This document shows, piece after piece, positions 16,472 to 23,728 of a stretch of 64,000 nt of DNA; position 1 is the stretch's first letter; each line of letters starts with the position of its first letter. The position numbers and the translations under genes were made by a program. The notes beneath the pieces were generated by a model. It did no database searches and was not told the DNA's origin. It worked only from the letters and a program-made list of their open reading frames with translations. Source of the stretch: Burkholderiales bacterium PBB3 (lineage in GTDB: Bacteria > Pseudomonadota > Gammaproteobacteria > Burkholderiales > Burkholderiaceae_C). The stretch covers positions 1 through 64,000 of the forward strand of contig NKIK01000016.1 in the NCBI GenBank assembly GCA_002256115.1. Direction: 5' to 3'.

Positions 16472-18934
16472 CTACTGCCCCGCTTGCACCACAAAGTCAG
16501 CCAAAGAACCCAGCTCCAGCACCGAGTTGCCACTCAGCGGGCCGACATAAAACAGCCGTGGCGAGCCGGTTTCATTCACAAACAGAAAGTTGGTGCCGGG
16601 GTACCCACGGTACAAGTAGCCAGGAATCGACTTGGTGCCCAAGCCCGTATTGGTGAAGATTTGCGGGAATGACCGCTCTGCCCAGGCAAACACCTTCTCG
16701 GTATCAAAACTCAGGTTGGCGGTGGCAGAGCTGAGTAGATTCAGCGACCCCAGCCCGGCGCTGGCGGCGACCGAGGCAAACGAGCCCAGTGAACGCCCGG
16801 TTCCACGCTGACCAAATTCGTCCTGCCCCCAGCACTTCACTTCACCACCGGCCACCACAGCACAGGCCCAACCTTGGCCGACGGCGACGGCTGTTGCCGT
16901 TGTGATCCCTTGCACATCTACCACTGTGCCTGTGGAGTTGCCTGTGGTGCCGTCGCCCAAGATACCAGCGCCCCAGCAGCGCACTGCACCTGTAGCCAAC
17001 ACAGCACACGATTGATTGGCGTCACTGACGGCTATCGCCGTCGCATTGCTAATACCTGCCACTGCGACCGGCACATTGCTGTCTACCTTGATGCCATTGC
17101 CCAATTGCCCATTGGTGTTTTGCCCCCAGCACAGCACGCCACCGGAGCTGGTAACCGCGCAGGAATGGTAGAAGCCAATAGCCACCGCGGTAGCACCGCT
17201 CACACCCGATACGGCCACCGGCGTTGCGCTTGACGTCACCGTCCCGTTGCCTAGCTGACCCTTGCTGTTATCGCCCCAGCAATTGACTGCGCCACTGGCC
17301 AGTACTGCGCAGGTATGGGTACCACCCGCTGCCAATGTTTTGGCAGTCGCTATCCCCGAAACCAACACTGGCACGTTGCTCTGGGCACTGCCTCCATTGC
17401 CCAACTGGCCATAACTGTTGTCCCCCCAGCACTGAATCGCACCACTCGCCAGGACCGCGCAAACATGGGCGTCACCCACCGACACATTGGTGGCAGTGGT
17501 GATGCCTGAAACTGACCCTGGCGTGACGCTATTGACCGTCGTACCGTTACCCAAGCTTCCCGTGGCATTGCGGCCCGTACACGCCACTTTTCCTTCGTAT
17601 ACAACACAGGTCACACCATCTTTAGCACCAATTGATGTCACGCTGTGAGAGCCGCTAATGGCCACGGGCCGCGTGCTGGACACGGTGGAGCCATCGCCAA
17701 ACTGGCCCGCTGCATTGCTACCCCAGCAAAACACGCCACCCGTGCTGCCGGATACTGCGCAGGTGTGGTCTAGCGCAGCGGCAATCAGTTTGACGCCCGA
17801 CAAGCCCACGACGCCCTCTGGAACCAGGGACGTGGTCGTAGTTCCGTTACCCAATTGCCCTGCCGTGTTGGAACCTGAACATTGAACAGCCCCGCTGGCT
17901 AGCAGCACACACACATGTGTTCCCGACGAGGACACCGCAAGAACACCAGATAACTCTGCGACCAACGAGGGCGTAGTCTGGTAGGCCACACTGATGCGTG
18001 AGCCATCCACACTTCCACCCCAGCACTTGACGCTTCCACCACGCAACAGAGCACAGATTTTGTCGCCCCCTGTGGCCAGTGGCAGGGACACCGCGACGGC
18101 ATCGCTAACTGTACTGACCGCCACCGGTGCAGAAGTGGCTGCCGCGGTTGTCGTGCCATTGCCCAATTGCCCGGTGCGATTGCTACCCCAGCATTGCAGT
18201 GCGCCGGTAGACAGCACGGCACAAGAAACATTGGTGCCAGCTGCCACCGATATCGCGTTGGTAACGCCGCTCACCGACACGGGTGCCACCGTACTCGTGG
18301 CCGTGCCATTGCCGAGCTGGCCACTTCCGTTAGAGCCCCAGCATTGCACCGTGCCGCCATTGAGCAGCGCGCAGGTATGGCCAAAGCCAGCAGATACGCC
18401 AATGGCGCTACCGCCAATGCTTGGGGCCACAGGCGCGCTGCTGTTGACCTTGCTGCCATTACCCAACTGCCCGCCCGTGTTGGCACCCCAGCACTGCACG
18501 CCGCCACTGACGAGAACCGCACAAGTATGGGTATTGCCCGCCGAGACCGCTACCGCGCTACTCACGCCCACCACAGACACCGGCGTAGCGCTGTTGGTGG
18601 TAGTTCCATCGCCGAGCTTGCCATTGGCATTGGAGCCCCAGCATTTGATGGTGCCACCGGTGAGTACCGCGCACGCATGGCTGGCGCCGGTAGACACCGT
18701 AATTGCGTTGCTGATACCGCCAACACTTACCGGAAGCGTGCTACTGATCACGCCGCCATTGCCGAGTTGGCCGCTGCTGCCAGCACCCCAGCACTGAATA
18801 CGGCCATCCACAGCGAGAGCACAGCTTGTTGTAGCGGCAACCGAAATACTGGCGGTGGCAGACCAAGCGGGTGCCAAGAACAGCAGGCCCAGTAGTAGGG
18901 CGCTAGCCCGGGCAATGAGCGCAAAAGCTTTCAT
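16472..18934 (-). CDS. Secreted RCC1-like repeat protein
   Basis: An 820-residue protein with a signal peptide (MKAFALIARASALLLGLLFLAPAWSA). By eye there are 14 repeats of about 50 residues, each built on Cys-Ala-x-Leu...Gly-x-x-x-Cys-Trp-Gly...Gly-Gln-Leu-Gly-Asn-Gly. This is the RCC1/BNR-type beta-propeller repeat, enough for two seven-bladed propellers. Nearly every repeat carries a cysteine pair, which suggests a disulfide per blade and an extracytoplasmic location. The last ~80 residues (VFAWAERSFPQIF...YLYRGYPGTNFLFVNE...LFYVG) form a separate domain that I have seen at the C-terminus of other betaproteobacterial secreted proteins. Function is unknown; adhesion or cell-surface binding is a guess. 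Confidence 0.85.
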   Translation of the reverse strand: MKAFALIARASALLLGLLFLAPAWSATASISVAATTSCALAVDGRIQCWGAGSSGQLGNGGVISSTLPVSVGGISNAITVSTGASHACAVLTGGTIKCWGSNANGKLGDGTTTNSATPVSVVGVSSAVAVSAGNTHTCAVLVSGGVQCWGANTGGQLGNGSKVNSSAPVAPSIGGSAIGVSAGFGHTCALLNGGTVQCWGSNGSGQLGNGTATSTVAPVSVSGVTNAISVAAGTNVSCAVLSTGALQCWGSNRTGQLGNGTTTAAATSAPVAVSTVSDAVAVSLPLATGGDKICALLRGGSVKCWGGSVDGSRISVAYQTTPSLVAELSGVLAVSSSGTHVCVLLASGAVQCSGSNTAGQLGNGTTTTSLVPEGVVGLSGVKLIAAALDHTCAVSGSTGGVFCWGSNAAGQFGDGSTVSSTRPVAISGSHSVTSIGAKDGVTCVVYEGKVACTGRNATGSLGNGTTVNSVTPGSVSGITTATNVSVGDAHVCAVLASGAIQCWGDNSYGQLGNGGSAQSNVPVLVSGIATAKTLAAGGTHTCAVLASGAVNCWGDNSKGQLGNGTVTSSATPVAVSGVSGATAVAIGFYHSCAVTSSGGVLCWGQNTNGQLGNGIKVDSNVPVAVAGISNATAIAVSDANQSCAVLATGAVRCWGAGILGDGTTGNSTGTVVDVQGITTATAVAVGQGWACAVVAGGEVKCWGQDEFGQRGTGRSLGSFASVAASAGLGSLNLLSSATANLSFDTEKVFAWAERSFPQIFTNTGLGTKSIPGYLYRGYPGTNFLFVNETGSPRLFYVGPLSGNSVLELGSLADFVVQAGQ

Positions 18935-19005
18935 GGCAAATAGTCTCCATGTAGGTGTTTAGAGCGTGAACTTTAACCGCAGCCCAACGCACCGACAATA
19001 GCCCC

Positions 19006-20037
19006 ATGCACCACGCCTTCGAACCCCTCACCCCCGACCTCGTGTTGGACGCACTGGACTCTGTGGGCCTGCGTGGCGATGGCCGCTTGACGGCCCTGTC
19101 GTCTTACGAAAACCGCGTCTACCAAGTACAACTAGAAGATGGCAGCGCCGTGGTTGCCAAGTTTTACCGGCCCGAGCGCTGGAGCGACGCGCGGATTCAA
19201 GAAGAACATGACTTTGCGGCCGAGCTGATGGCCGCCGAGATACCCGCTATCGGACCACTGCGCCTACTGGATGCCACGCTGCACCACTTCGGCGGCTTTG
19301 CATTCAGCGTCAGCCCGCGGCGCGGCGGCAGGCCCCCGGAGTTGGACGATGCTGAAGTGCTGGAGTGGATTGGCCGCTTTCTGGCACGCATTCACACCGT
19401 GGGTGCCAAAAAGCCGTTTGCAGTGCGTCCAGCTCTGAATGTGCAAACCTTTGGCGTGGAATCCATGCAATGGCTACTGGAGCACGACATGATTCCTCTG
19501 GATGTGCAAACCGCTTGGGCCAAGCAATGCCAGATCGCTATTGATTTAATAGCTGCTCCCGCACTATCCATGAGCTCAATGGCCAAAAATGGCATCAATC
19601 AAGGCTCGCAATTCAAGTTACTGCGCCTGCACGGCGATTGCCACCCTGGCAATATTTTGTGGACCCCCTCCGACGCCGCACAGGCCGCAGGACCCGGCCC
19701 GCACTTTGTGGATCTGGACGATGCCCGCATGGGCCCTGCGGTACAAGACCTGTGGATGCTGACCAGCGGTGATCGGCAACAACGCAGCCGCCAACTGGGC
19801 CTGCTGGTGGATGGCTACGAGCAGTTTCGCGAGTTTGACCGCGCAGAGCTGGTGCTGATAGAGCCGCTGCGCACGCTGCGCCTGATCCACTACAGCGCCT
19901 GGCTGGCCCGGCGCTGGAGCGACCCAACCTTTCCGCGCAACTTCCCCTGGTTTGGCTCCAGCGACTACTGGCAAGGCCAGGTGCAAATGCTGGAAGAACA
20001 GATCGAAGCCATGCAGGAAGACCCGCTGGTGGTATGA
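19006..20037 (+). CDS. srkA: Stress-response Ser/Thr protein kinase SrkA (YihE/RdoA), with in-frame repeat A
   Basis: A 343-residue protein kinase of the SrkA/YihE family, cytoplasmic, implicated in survival of envelope and oxidative stress in enterobacteria. Recognisable features are the N-terminal LTALSSYENRVYQVQLEDGSAVVAKFYRPERW with the ATP lysine, QEEHDFAAELMAAEIPAI, and the catalytic loop LRLHGDCHPGNILW followed by HFVDLDDARMGPAVQDLWML. Codons 178-196 (19537-19593) are a 57-base copy of repeat A, encoding AIDLIAAPALSMSSMAKNG just before the catalytic loop strand. The insertion keeps the frame and all catalytic motifs. The stop overlaps the next gene by four bases (ATGA). Confidence 0.92.
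   Translation: MHHAFEPLTPDLVLDALDSVGLRGDGRLTALSSYENRVYQVQLEDGSAVVAKFYRPERWSDARIQEEHDFAAELMAAEIPAIGPLRLLDATLHHFGGFAFSVSPRRGGRPPELDDAEVLEWIGRFLARIHTVGAKKPFAVRPALNVQTFGVESMQWLLEHDMIPLDVQTAWAKQCQIAIDLIAAPALSMSSMAKNGINQGSQFKLLRLHGDCHPGNILWTPSDAAQAAGPGPHFVDLDDARMGPAVQDLWMLTSGDRQQRSRQLGLLVDGYEQFREFDRAELVLIEPLRTLRLIHYSAWLARRWSDPTFPRNFPWFGSSDYWQGQVQMLEEQIEAMQEDPLVV
19537..19593 (+). repeat. Repeat A, copy 6, in frame inside srkA
   Basis: A 57-base element starting GCTATTGATTTAATAGCTGC and ending GGCCAAAAATGGC, starting exactly at codon 178. It encodes 19 residues that align with the leuS insert. Confidence 0.93.
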
Positions 20038-21062
20038 GTACGACAGCGCAATTCCCCGCTGGGCCGCCCCGAGGGGAATTAGCCCCCGTGGGGGGCAGCG
20101 ACCCGCGCAGCGGCGGAGCGTGGAGGCTCAACTTAGTGGGTGCCGGCCGCGTGGGCAAGACGCTGGCACGGCTGTGGCACCTACAGGGCCACCTGCAAAT
20201 TCAGGACATCTTGACCACGTCACCCGCCAGTGCTGCGGCGGCGATTGAATTCATTGGCGCAGGTAACGCAATCAGTGGTCTGGCCAACATGCGCCCTGCA
20301 GACATCTGGATGATTGCCACACCCGATGCGCAGATTGCAGACATGGCCCGGCAATTGGCCGAGGTACAAAGCAGTCACGCTGAGCCTGGGGGCCTAGGTG
20401 GCAGGGCGCTCTGCTCCGTGTCCCCCGCCCGCTTCGCGGGCTCCTCCTTGACCTACGCAGAACACCCTGCCACCCAGGCCCCCAGTCCCTGCACCCCTCT
20501 TGTTTTCCATGGCAGCGGCGCATTGGGTTCCGATCTTTTGGCCCCTTTAAGGGACCGGGGCTGGCGCACTGCCAGCGCCCATTGCATTTTGAGCTTTGCT
20601 GATCCGGAAACTGCGGTCGCCCAATTTGCGGGAACAGCCTGCGCGCTAGAGGGCGATGCTACGGCCTGCGCCCATTTGCGCACGGCTTTTAGCGCCATGG
20701 GTGCACAGTGCTTTGAGGTGGCCAGCGCGGACAAACTGCTCTACCACGCAGCGGCGGTGTTTGCCACCAACTTTGTACCCGTACTGCAATCGGTGGCCGA
20801 GGATTTGTGGCGCACAACTGGCGTGCCGCAGCCCATCATCGAGACACTGCGTGCGCAGCTATTGGCCAATTCCGTCGCCAACATCACCCGCCTGGGCCCG
20901 CAGGGCGCACTGACCGGCCCGGCTGCACGCGGCGATCTGCCCGCCATCAACCGGCAAGCTGCTGCCGTAGCGGCATGGTCTGCAGACGCAGGCGCGGCCT
21001 ATGGGTCTTTAAGTGCGCTGGCGCTTCAGCTTGCCAAAGCTGCGCCAGCCAAAAACAGCTAA
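20034..21062 (+). CDS. Rossmann/DUF2520-domain protein with two repeat-derived segments
   Basis: A 342-residue protein with a dinucleotide-binding start LNLVGAGRVGKTLARLW (about residues 32-48). MRPADIWMIATPDAQI and LVFHGSGALGSDLL follow, then a C-terminal all-helical domain (LYHAAAVFATNFVPVLQSVAEDLW; AANRQ-like LPAINRQAAAV). This is the layout of the DUF2520 proteins related to NADP-dependent F420 oxidoreductase and 6-phosphogluconate dehydrogenase folds. Substrate is unknown. Residues about 7-31 are encoded by a GC-rich dispersed repeat (repeat B). Residues about 118-150 are encoded by repeat C, both in frame. The start overlaps the srkA stop (ATGA), and the 3' end overlaps the convergent PAP2 gene by 54 bases. 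Confidence 0.78.
   Translation: MSTTAQFPAGPPRGELAPVGGSDPRSGGAWRLNLVGAGRVGKTLARLWHLQGHLQIQDILTTSPASAAAAIEFIGAGNAISGLANMRPADIWMIATPDAQIADMARQLAEVQSSHAEPGGLGGRALCSVSPARFAGSSLTYAEHPATQAPSPCTPLVFHGSGALGSDLLAPLRDRGWRTASAHCILSFADPETAVAQFAGTACALEGDATACAHLRTAFSAMGAQCFEVASADKLLYHAAAVFATNFVPVLQSVAEDLWRTTGVPQPIIETLRAQLLANSVANITRLGPQGALTGPAARGDLPAINRQAAAVAAWSADAGAAYGSLSALALQLAKAAPAKNS
20053..20130 (+). repeat. Repeat B inside the start of the DUF2520 gene
   Basis: GC-rich segment containing GGCCGCCCCGAGGGGAATTA, then CCCCCGTGGGGGGCAGCG and GCAGCGGCGGAGCGTGGAGG, with internal complementarity able to form a hairpin. I recall near-identical sequences in intergenic regions of Comamonadaceae genomes; only one copy is in this window. 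It is translated as PAGPPRGELAPVGGSDPRSG. Confidence 0.6.
20388..20483. repeat. Repeat C, copy 1, with 19-base inverted arms
   Basis: The core GCGCTCTGCTCCGTGTCCCC plus CGCCCGCTTCGCGGGCTCCT and GCAGAAC is shared with copy 2. It is flanked by arms GGGGGCCTAGGTGGCAGGG (20388-20406) and CCCTGCCACCCAGGCCCCC (20465-20483), complementary at 18 of 19 positions. The loop contains a nested GCCCGC/GCGGGC hairpin. It lies in frame inside the DUF2520 gene. Confidence 0.85.
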
Positions 21063-21821
21063 GGACACCACCGCCACCAGGGCCAGCGCGCCCTGAAACG
21101 GCAGGTTCTCGGCAAAGTCCAACTCTTCGGCCAACAGGTGGTAGACGGCCAATAGCAACAACAGCGCCACCACGCGCAGACTCCACGCGGTAGGCAACTG
21201 GTGGGCAGGTCCCATCCGTACCAGCAACATTTGCCCCAGCATGCCGCTGAGCAGCCCCAAGGCAGCCCCTACCGCCACATCGCCAGGCCAATGCGCCCCT
21301 ACCGCAATGCGCGACAGCCCGGCACCGGCAGCCAAAACAAACAACCAGGCATGGTGCAAACGCCGCGCGGGCGGCAATGCAAAGTAGATGCCGGATGCGA
21401 CGGCAAACGCGGTCAGGGTGTGGCCCGAGGGCATGGACACGTTGTGCAGCACTTCGCCCACGATGCGCATCTGGGTGTTGTCAATTTCGGCGGCCGGCCG
21501 TGGGCTCTCCAAAAGCGCTTTGCCACCGCGCGCAAACAGAATGGCGAACGGCGCGGCACACAGCCAGGCCCACAACAAGCGCGGTGCCAGCACAATCAGC
21601 GGCGCTGTCAGGCCCAAGATAGCCCAGGCATTGCCCAGCATGCTCAAGCCCGTCCACGCCGGTGCGGCAATGCCCATACAAGCCTGGTTGATGGCGAGAA
21701 ACATCGCAGGCTCATACCAATGCAACCACAGCGGCGCAGACGCTATCAGCAGCAAGGGTGGCAGCGCCCAGACCCAAAGCGGAATCTGGCGTGGCAGCGG
21801 AGAGTTCAGTGGCGCGCTCAT
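21009..21821 (-). CDS. PAP2-family membrane phosphatase
   Basis: A 270-residue integral membrane protein with about six transmembrane helices. It has the three acid-phosphatase motifs: GGKALLESPRP (K-x6-RP type), MPSGHT, and SRIAVGAHWPGDV. The second- and third-motif histidines form the phosphohistidine catalytic pair. Such enzymes dephosphorylate undecaprenyl diphosphate or lipid A and other lipid phosphates at the periplasmic face. The ATG at 21821 overlaps the stop of the GT39 gene by four bases, and this pairing suggests lipid-carrier recycling or phosphate trimming in envelope glycan modification. Confidence 0.88.
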   Translation of the reverse strand: MSAPLNSPLPRQIPLWVWALPPLLLIASAPLWLHWYEPAMFLAINQACMGIAAPAWTGLSMLGNAWAILGLTAPLIVLAPRLLWAWLCAAPFAILFARGGKALLESPRPAAEIDNTQMRIVGEVLHNVSMPSGHTLTAFAVASGIYFALPPARRLHHAWLFVLAAGAGLSRIAVGAHWPGDVAVGAALGLLSGMLGQMLLVRMGPAHQLPTAWSLRVVALLLLLAVYHLLAEELDFAENLPFQGALALVAVVSLAVFGWRSFGKLKRQRT

Positions 21822-23368
21822 GGATTCCTCAGCCGGGGTTGGGGCTCGCCCAGCCACTGGCGGCAGTCGTAAAAACGGAAGGTCGACAGCGTCGTACCCC
21901 AATGCACTGTGGGCAACGTTTCCAGTAGCGTGCAGCTTGAAAAACCATGTGGTGCCAGCGGAACTTCGTAAGCCATTTGCGACCAATCTACTAGCAAAGT
22001 GCTGCCACCCTGCGGCAAGTCACCTGCCCAAAAATCGAACTGATCGAACCGGTCTTCCAGCACATGCACCGGCAGGGGCCGCGCGTACCAACCGATGCGG
22101 CTGGCCAGCGTCCAGTTTTGTACGGCTACACTCTGCAAACCCCGCTGCTGGGCCAGCACCAAGGCGCGCGCGCCTGCTTGCTCCCAGCCATGCAGATCGG
22201 CAAACGGATTGGGACTCTCAGGCGCAGCTTGTGCTGCGTCACTGGTCGGCGTCTTGGGCGTGAGCCACGGCGCACCGCCACCGGACATCAGACCCATCAG
22301 ACCTAGGCCCATCACAAGCTGCACCAGCGCCAAGGCACCGACAGACCCCTTGCGCCACACGGGGGCGCTGCGCTGCAAAAACTCGGCCAAGCCTACGCCA
22401 GCGAAAGGCGCCAGTGCCACCCAAGCCGGCGCAGTCCAATGCGGCAGGCTGCTACCACCGCCCGACAGACCTGCCAACACGGCAAAGGGCAACACAAAGA
22501 GTACGGGCAGCACGCGCGCTGCCGTGGCGCGCAGCGCCCACCACCCCGCTGCACCCCACAGCAGCAAAGGCCCGTAGGCCAACAACTGCACCACCAAAAA
22601 CTGAACGAAGGGCAGCACGCGCCAGCCGCCACCCTTGCCGTGCTGGGTTTGGTAGACAAAGGAAATCCAGCCGTTCTGCGCGTTCCAGATCGCCACCGGC
22701 GACACCACAAAAACCGCCAGCAGCACGGCCACCCATGGCCAGGGGCTGCGCAGCAGGCGCATGCCATGCGCAGCCAACAAACAAGCCGCCACCGCCAGGG
22801 CCGCAAAGATGGCGGTGTATTTGCTCAAGCCCGCCAGCCCCAGGACCAGCCCTAACGCCAGCCAGCGTGCTGGGCTTACCGTCGCACCAGACGCCATCAA
22901 ACCCAAGGTTTGCCACATTAACAACGCGGTAAAAAACATCAGCAAGGTATCAGGCAACAGGCCAATACCCAACACGTGCAGCAGCGGTGCCAGAGCCATC
23001 GCCAGCACGGCCCAAAAACCAGCGCCCAGGCGTTTGTTGTCGTGGGGGCGGTTTGTGAATGCCTGCAAACGCTCTGCGATTTGAAACACCAGCAAAGCAG
23101 TCCCCAGCCACAACAGCTCAGGAATCCAGCGCAACACGTCTACCGGTGCGTTCAGCGCCACCAGGGGCCACTGCACCCAGCCTACCAAGGGCGGGTGGTC
23201 AAAGTAGCTGAGAGCCAAATGGGTGGCGTACAGCGCGTAGTGCGCCTCATCCACCGACAGGCCCACCGCCGCGCCCAACACGTAATGCAGCACAAACGCA
23301 CAGGCCAGCACCAAGCGCGTGGCCCAGGGGTCGGCGAACAATGCCTTGAAGGAAAACGGACCAGCCAA
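21818..23368 (-). CDS. GT39-family (ArnT/PMT-like) membrane glycosyltransferase
   Basis: A 516-residue polytopic protein. The first periplasmic loop has LSVDEAHYALYATHLALSYFDHPPLVGW, where the acidic residue and the YFDHPP motif are typical of polyprenyl-phosphate-dependent GT39/ArnT-type transferases. About 10-12 hydrophobic helices follow, then a soluble periplasmic C-terminal domain (about 380-516). It should move a sugar from a polyprenyl phosphate donor to lipid A, a glycan or protein; the acceptor cannot be told. It is first in a two-gene operon with the PAP2 phosphatase. Confidence 0.86.
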   Translation of the reverse strand: MAGPFSFKALFADPWATRLVLACAFVLHYVLGAAVGLSVDEAHYALYATHLALSYFDHPPLVGWVQWPLVALNAPVDVLRWIPELLWLGTALLVFQIAERLQAFTNRPHDNKRLGAGFWAVLAMALAPLLHVLGIGLLPDTLLMFFTALLMWQTLGLMASGATVSPARWLALGLVLGLAGLSKYTAIFAALAVAACLLAAHGMRLLRSPWPWVAVLLAVFVVSPVAIWNAQNGWISFVYQTQHGKGGGWRVLPFVQFLVVQLLAYGPLLLWGAAGWWALRATAARVLPVLFVLPFAVLAGLSGGGSSLPHWTAPAWVALAPFAGVGLAEFLQRSAPVWRKGSVGALALVQLVMGLGLMGLMSGGGAPWLTPKTPTSDAAQAAPESPNPFADLHGWEQAGARALVLAQQRGLQSVAVQNWTLASRIGWYARPLPVHVLEDRFDQFDFWAGDLPQGGSTLLVDWSQMAYEVPLAPHGFSSCTLLETLPTVHWGTTLSTFRFYDCRQWLGEPQPRLRNP

Positions 23369-23492
23369 AAAATCACCTGAAATAAACAGAACCCGCGCAG
23401 TCTAAACGCCCGCAGGCCACCCAAGAATGCCCCCCGAGGTCACGCGTGATAATTCAGGCCTTTATTAAACCCACAGATTCACAGGAGCCAGC

Positions 23493-23687
23493 ATGCCCAC
23501 TTACCACGTTGAGATGATCGAAGGCCGCACCGTAGAGCAGAAGAAGAAACTGGTCGAGGAGATCACCCGTGTCAGCGTCGAAGTACTGGGCGGCTCGCCC
23601 GACTCTGTGGATGTGTTGATTACCGATGTGCCGGCACACAACTGGGCGACGGGTGGGCAACTGTGGTCCGAGAAGCTAAAAAAATAG
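23493..23687 (+). CDS. 4-oxalocrotonate tautomerase family protein
   Basis: A 64-residue protein starting MPTYHVEMIEGRTVEQKKKLVEEITRVSVEVLG. After Met removal the N-terminal Pro is the catalytic base of the tautomerase superfamily; an arginine at position 12 fits the family pattern. Length is that of the small hexameric type. It has an AGGAG ribosome-binding site and stands alone, convergent with icd. The natural substrate is unclear. Confidence 0.88.
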   Translation: MPTYHVEMIEGRTVEQKKKLVEEITRVSVEVLGGSPDSVDVLITDVPAHNWATGGQLWSEKLKK

Positions 23688-23712
23688 GCCGCACCTCGCG
23701 GCGCAGCCTATT
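23679..23712. terminator. Bidirectional terminator between tautomerase and icd
   Basis: Arms AATAGGC (23683-23689) and GCCTATT (23706-23712) enclose a GC-rich loop. An A run precedes the left arm, giving a U tract on the minus-strand transcript, and TTCCTT follows on the plus strand. Confidence 0.6.
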
Positions 23713-23728
23713 CCTTAGGACGCGGTGA

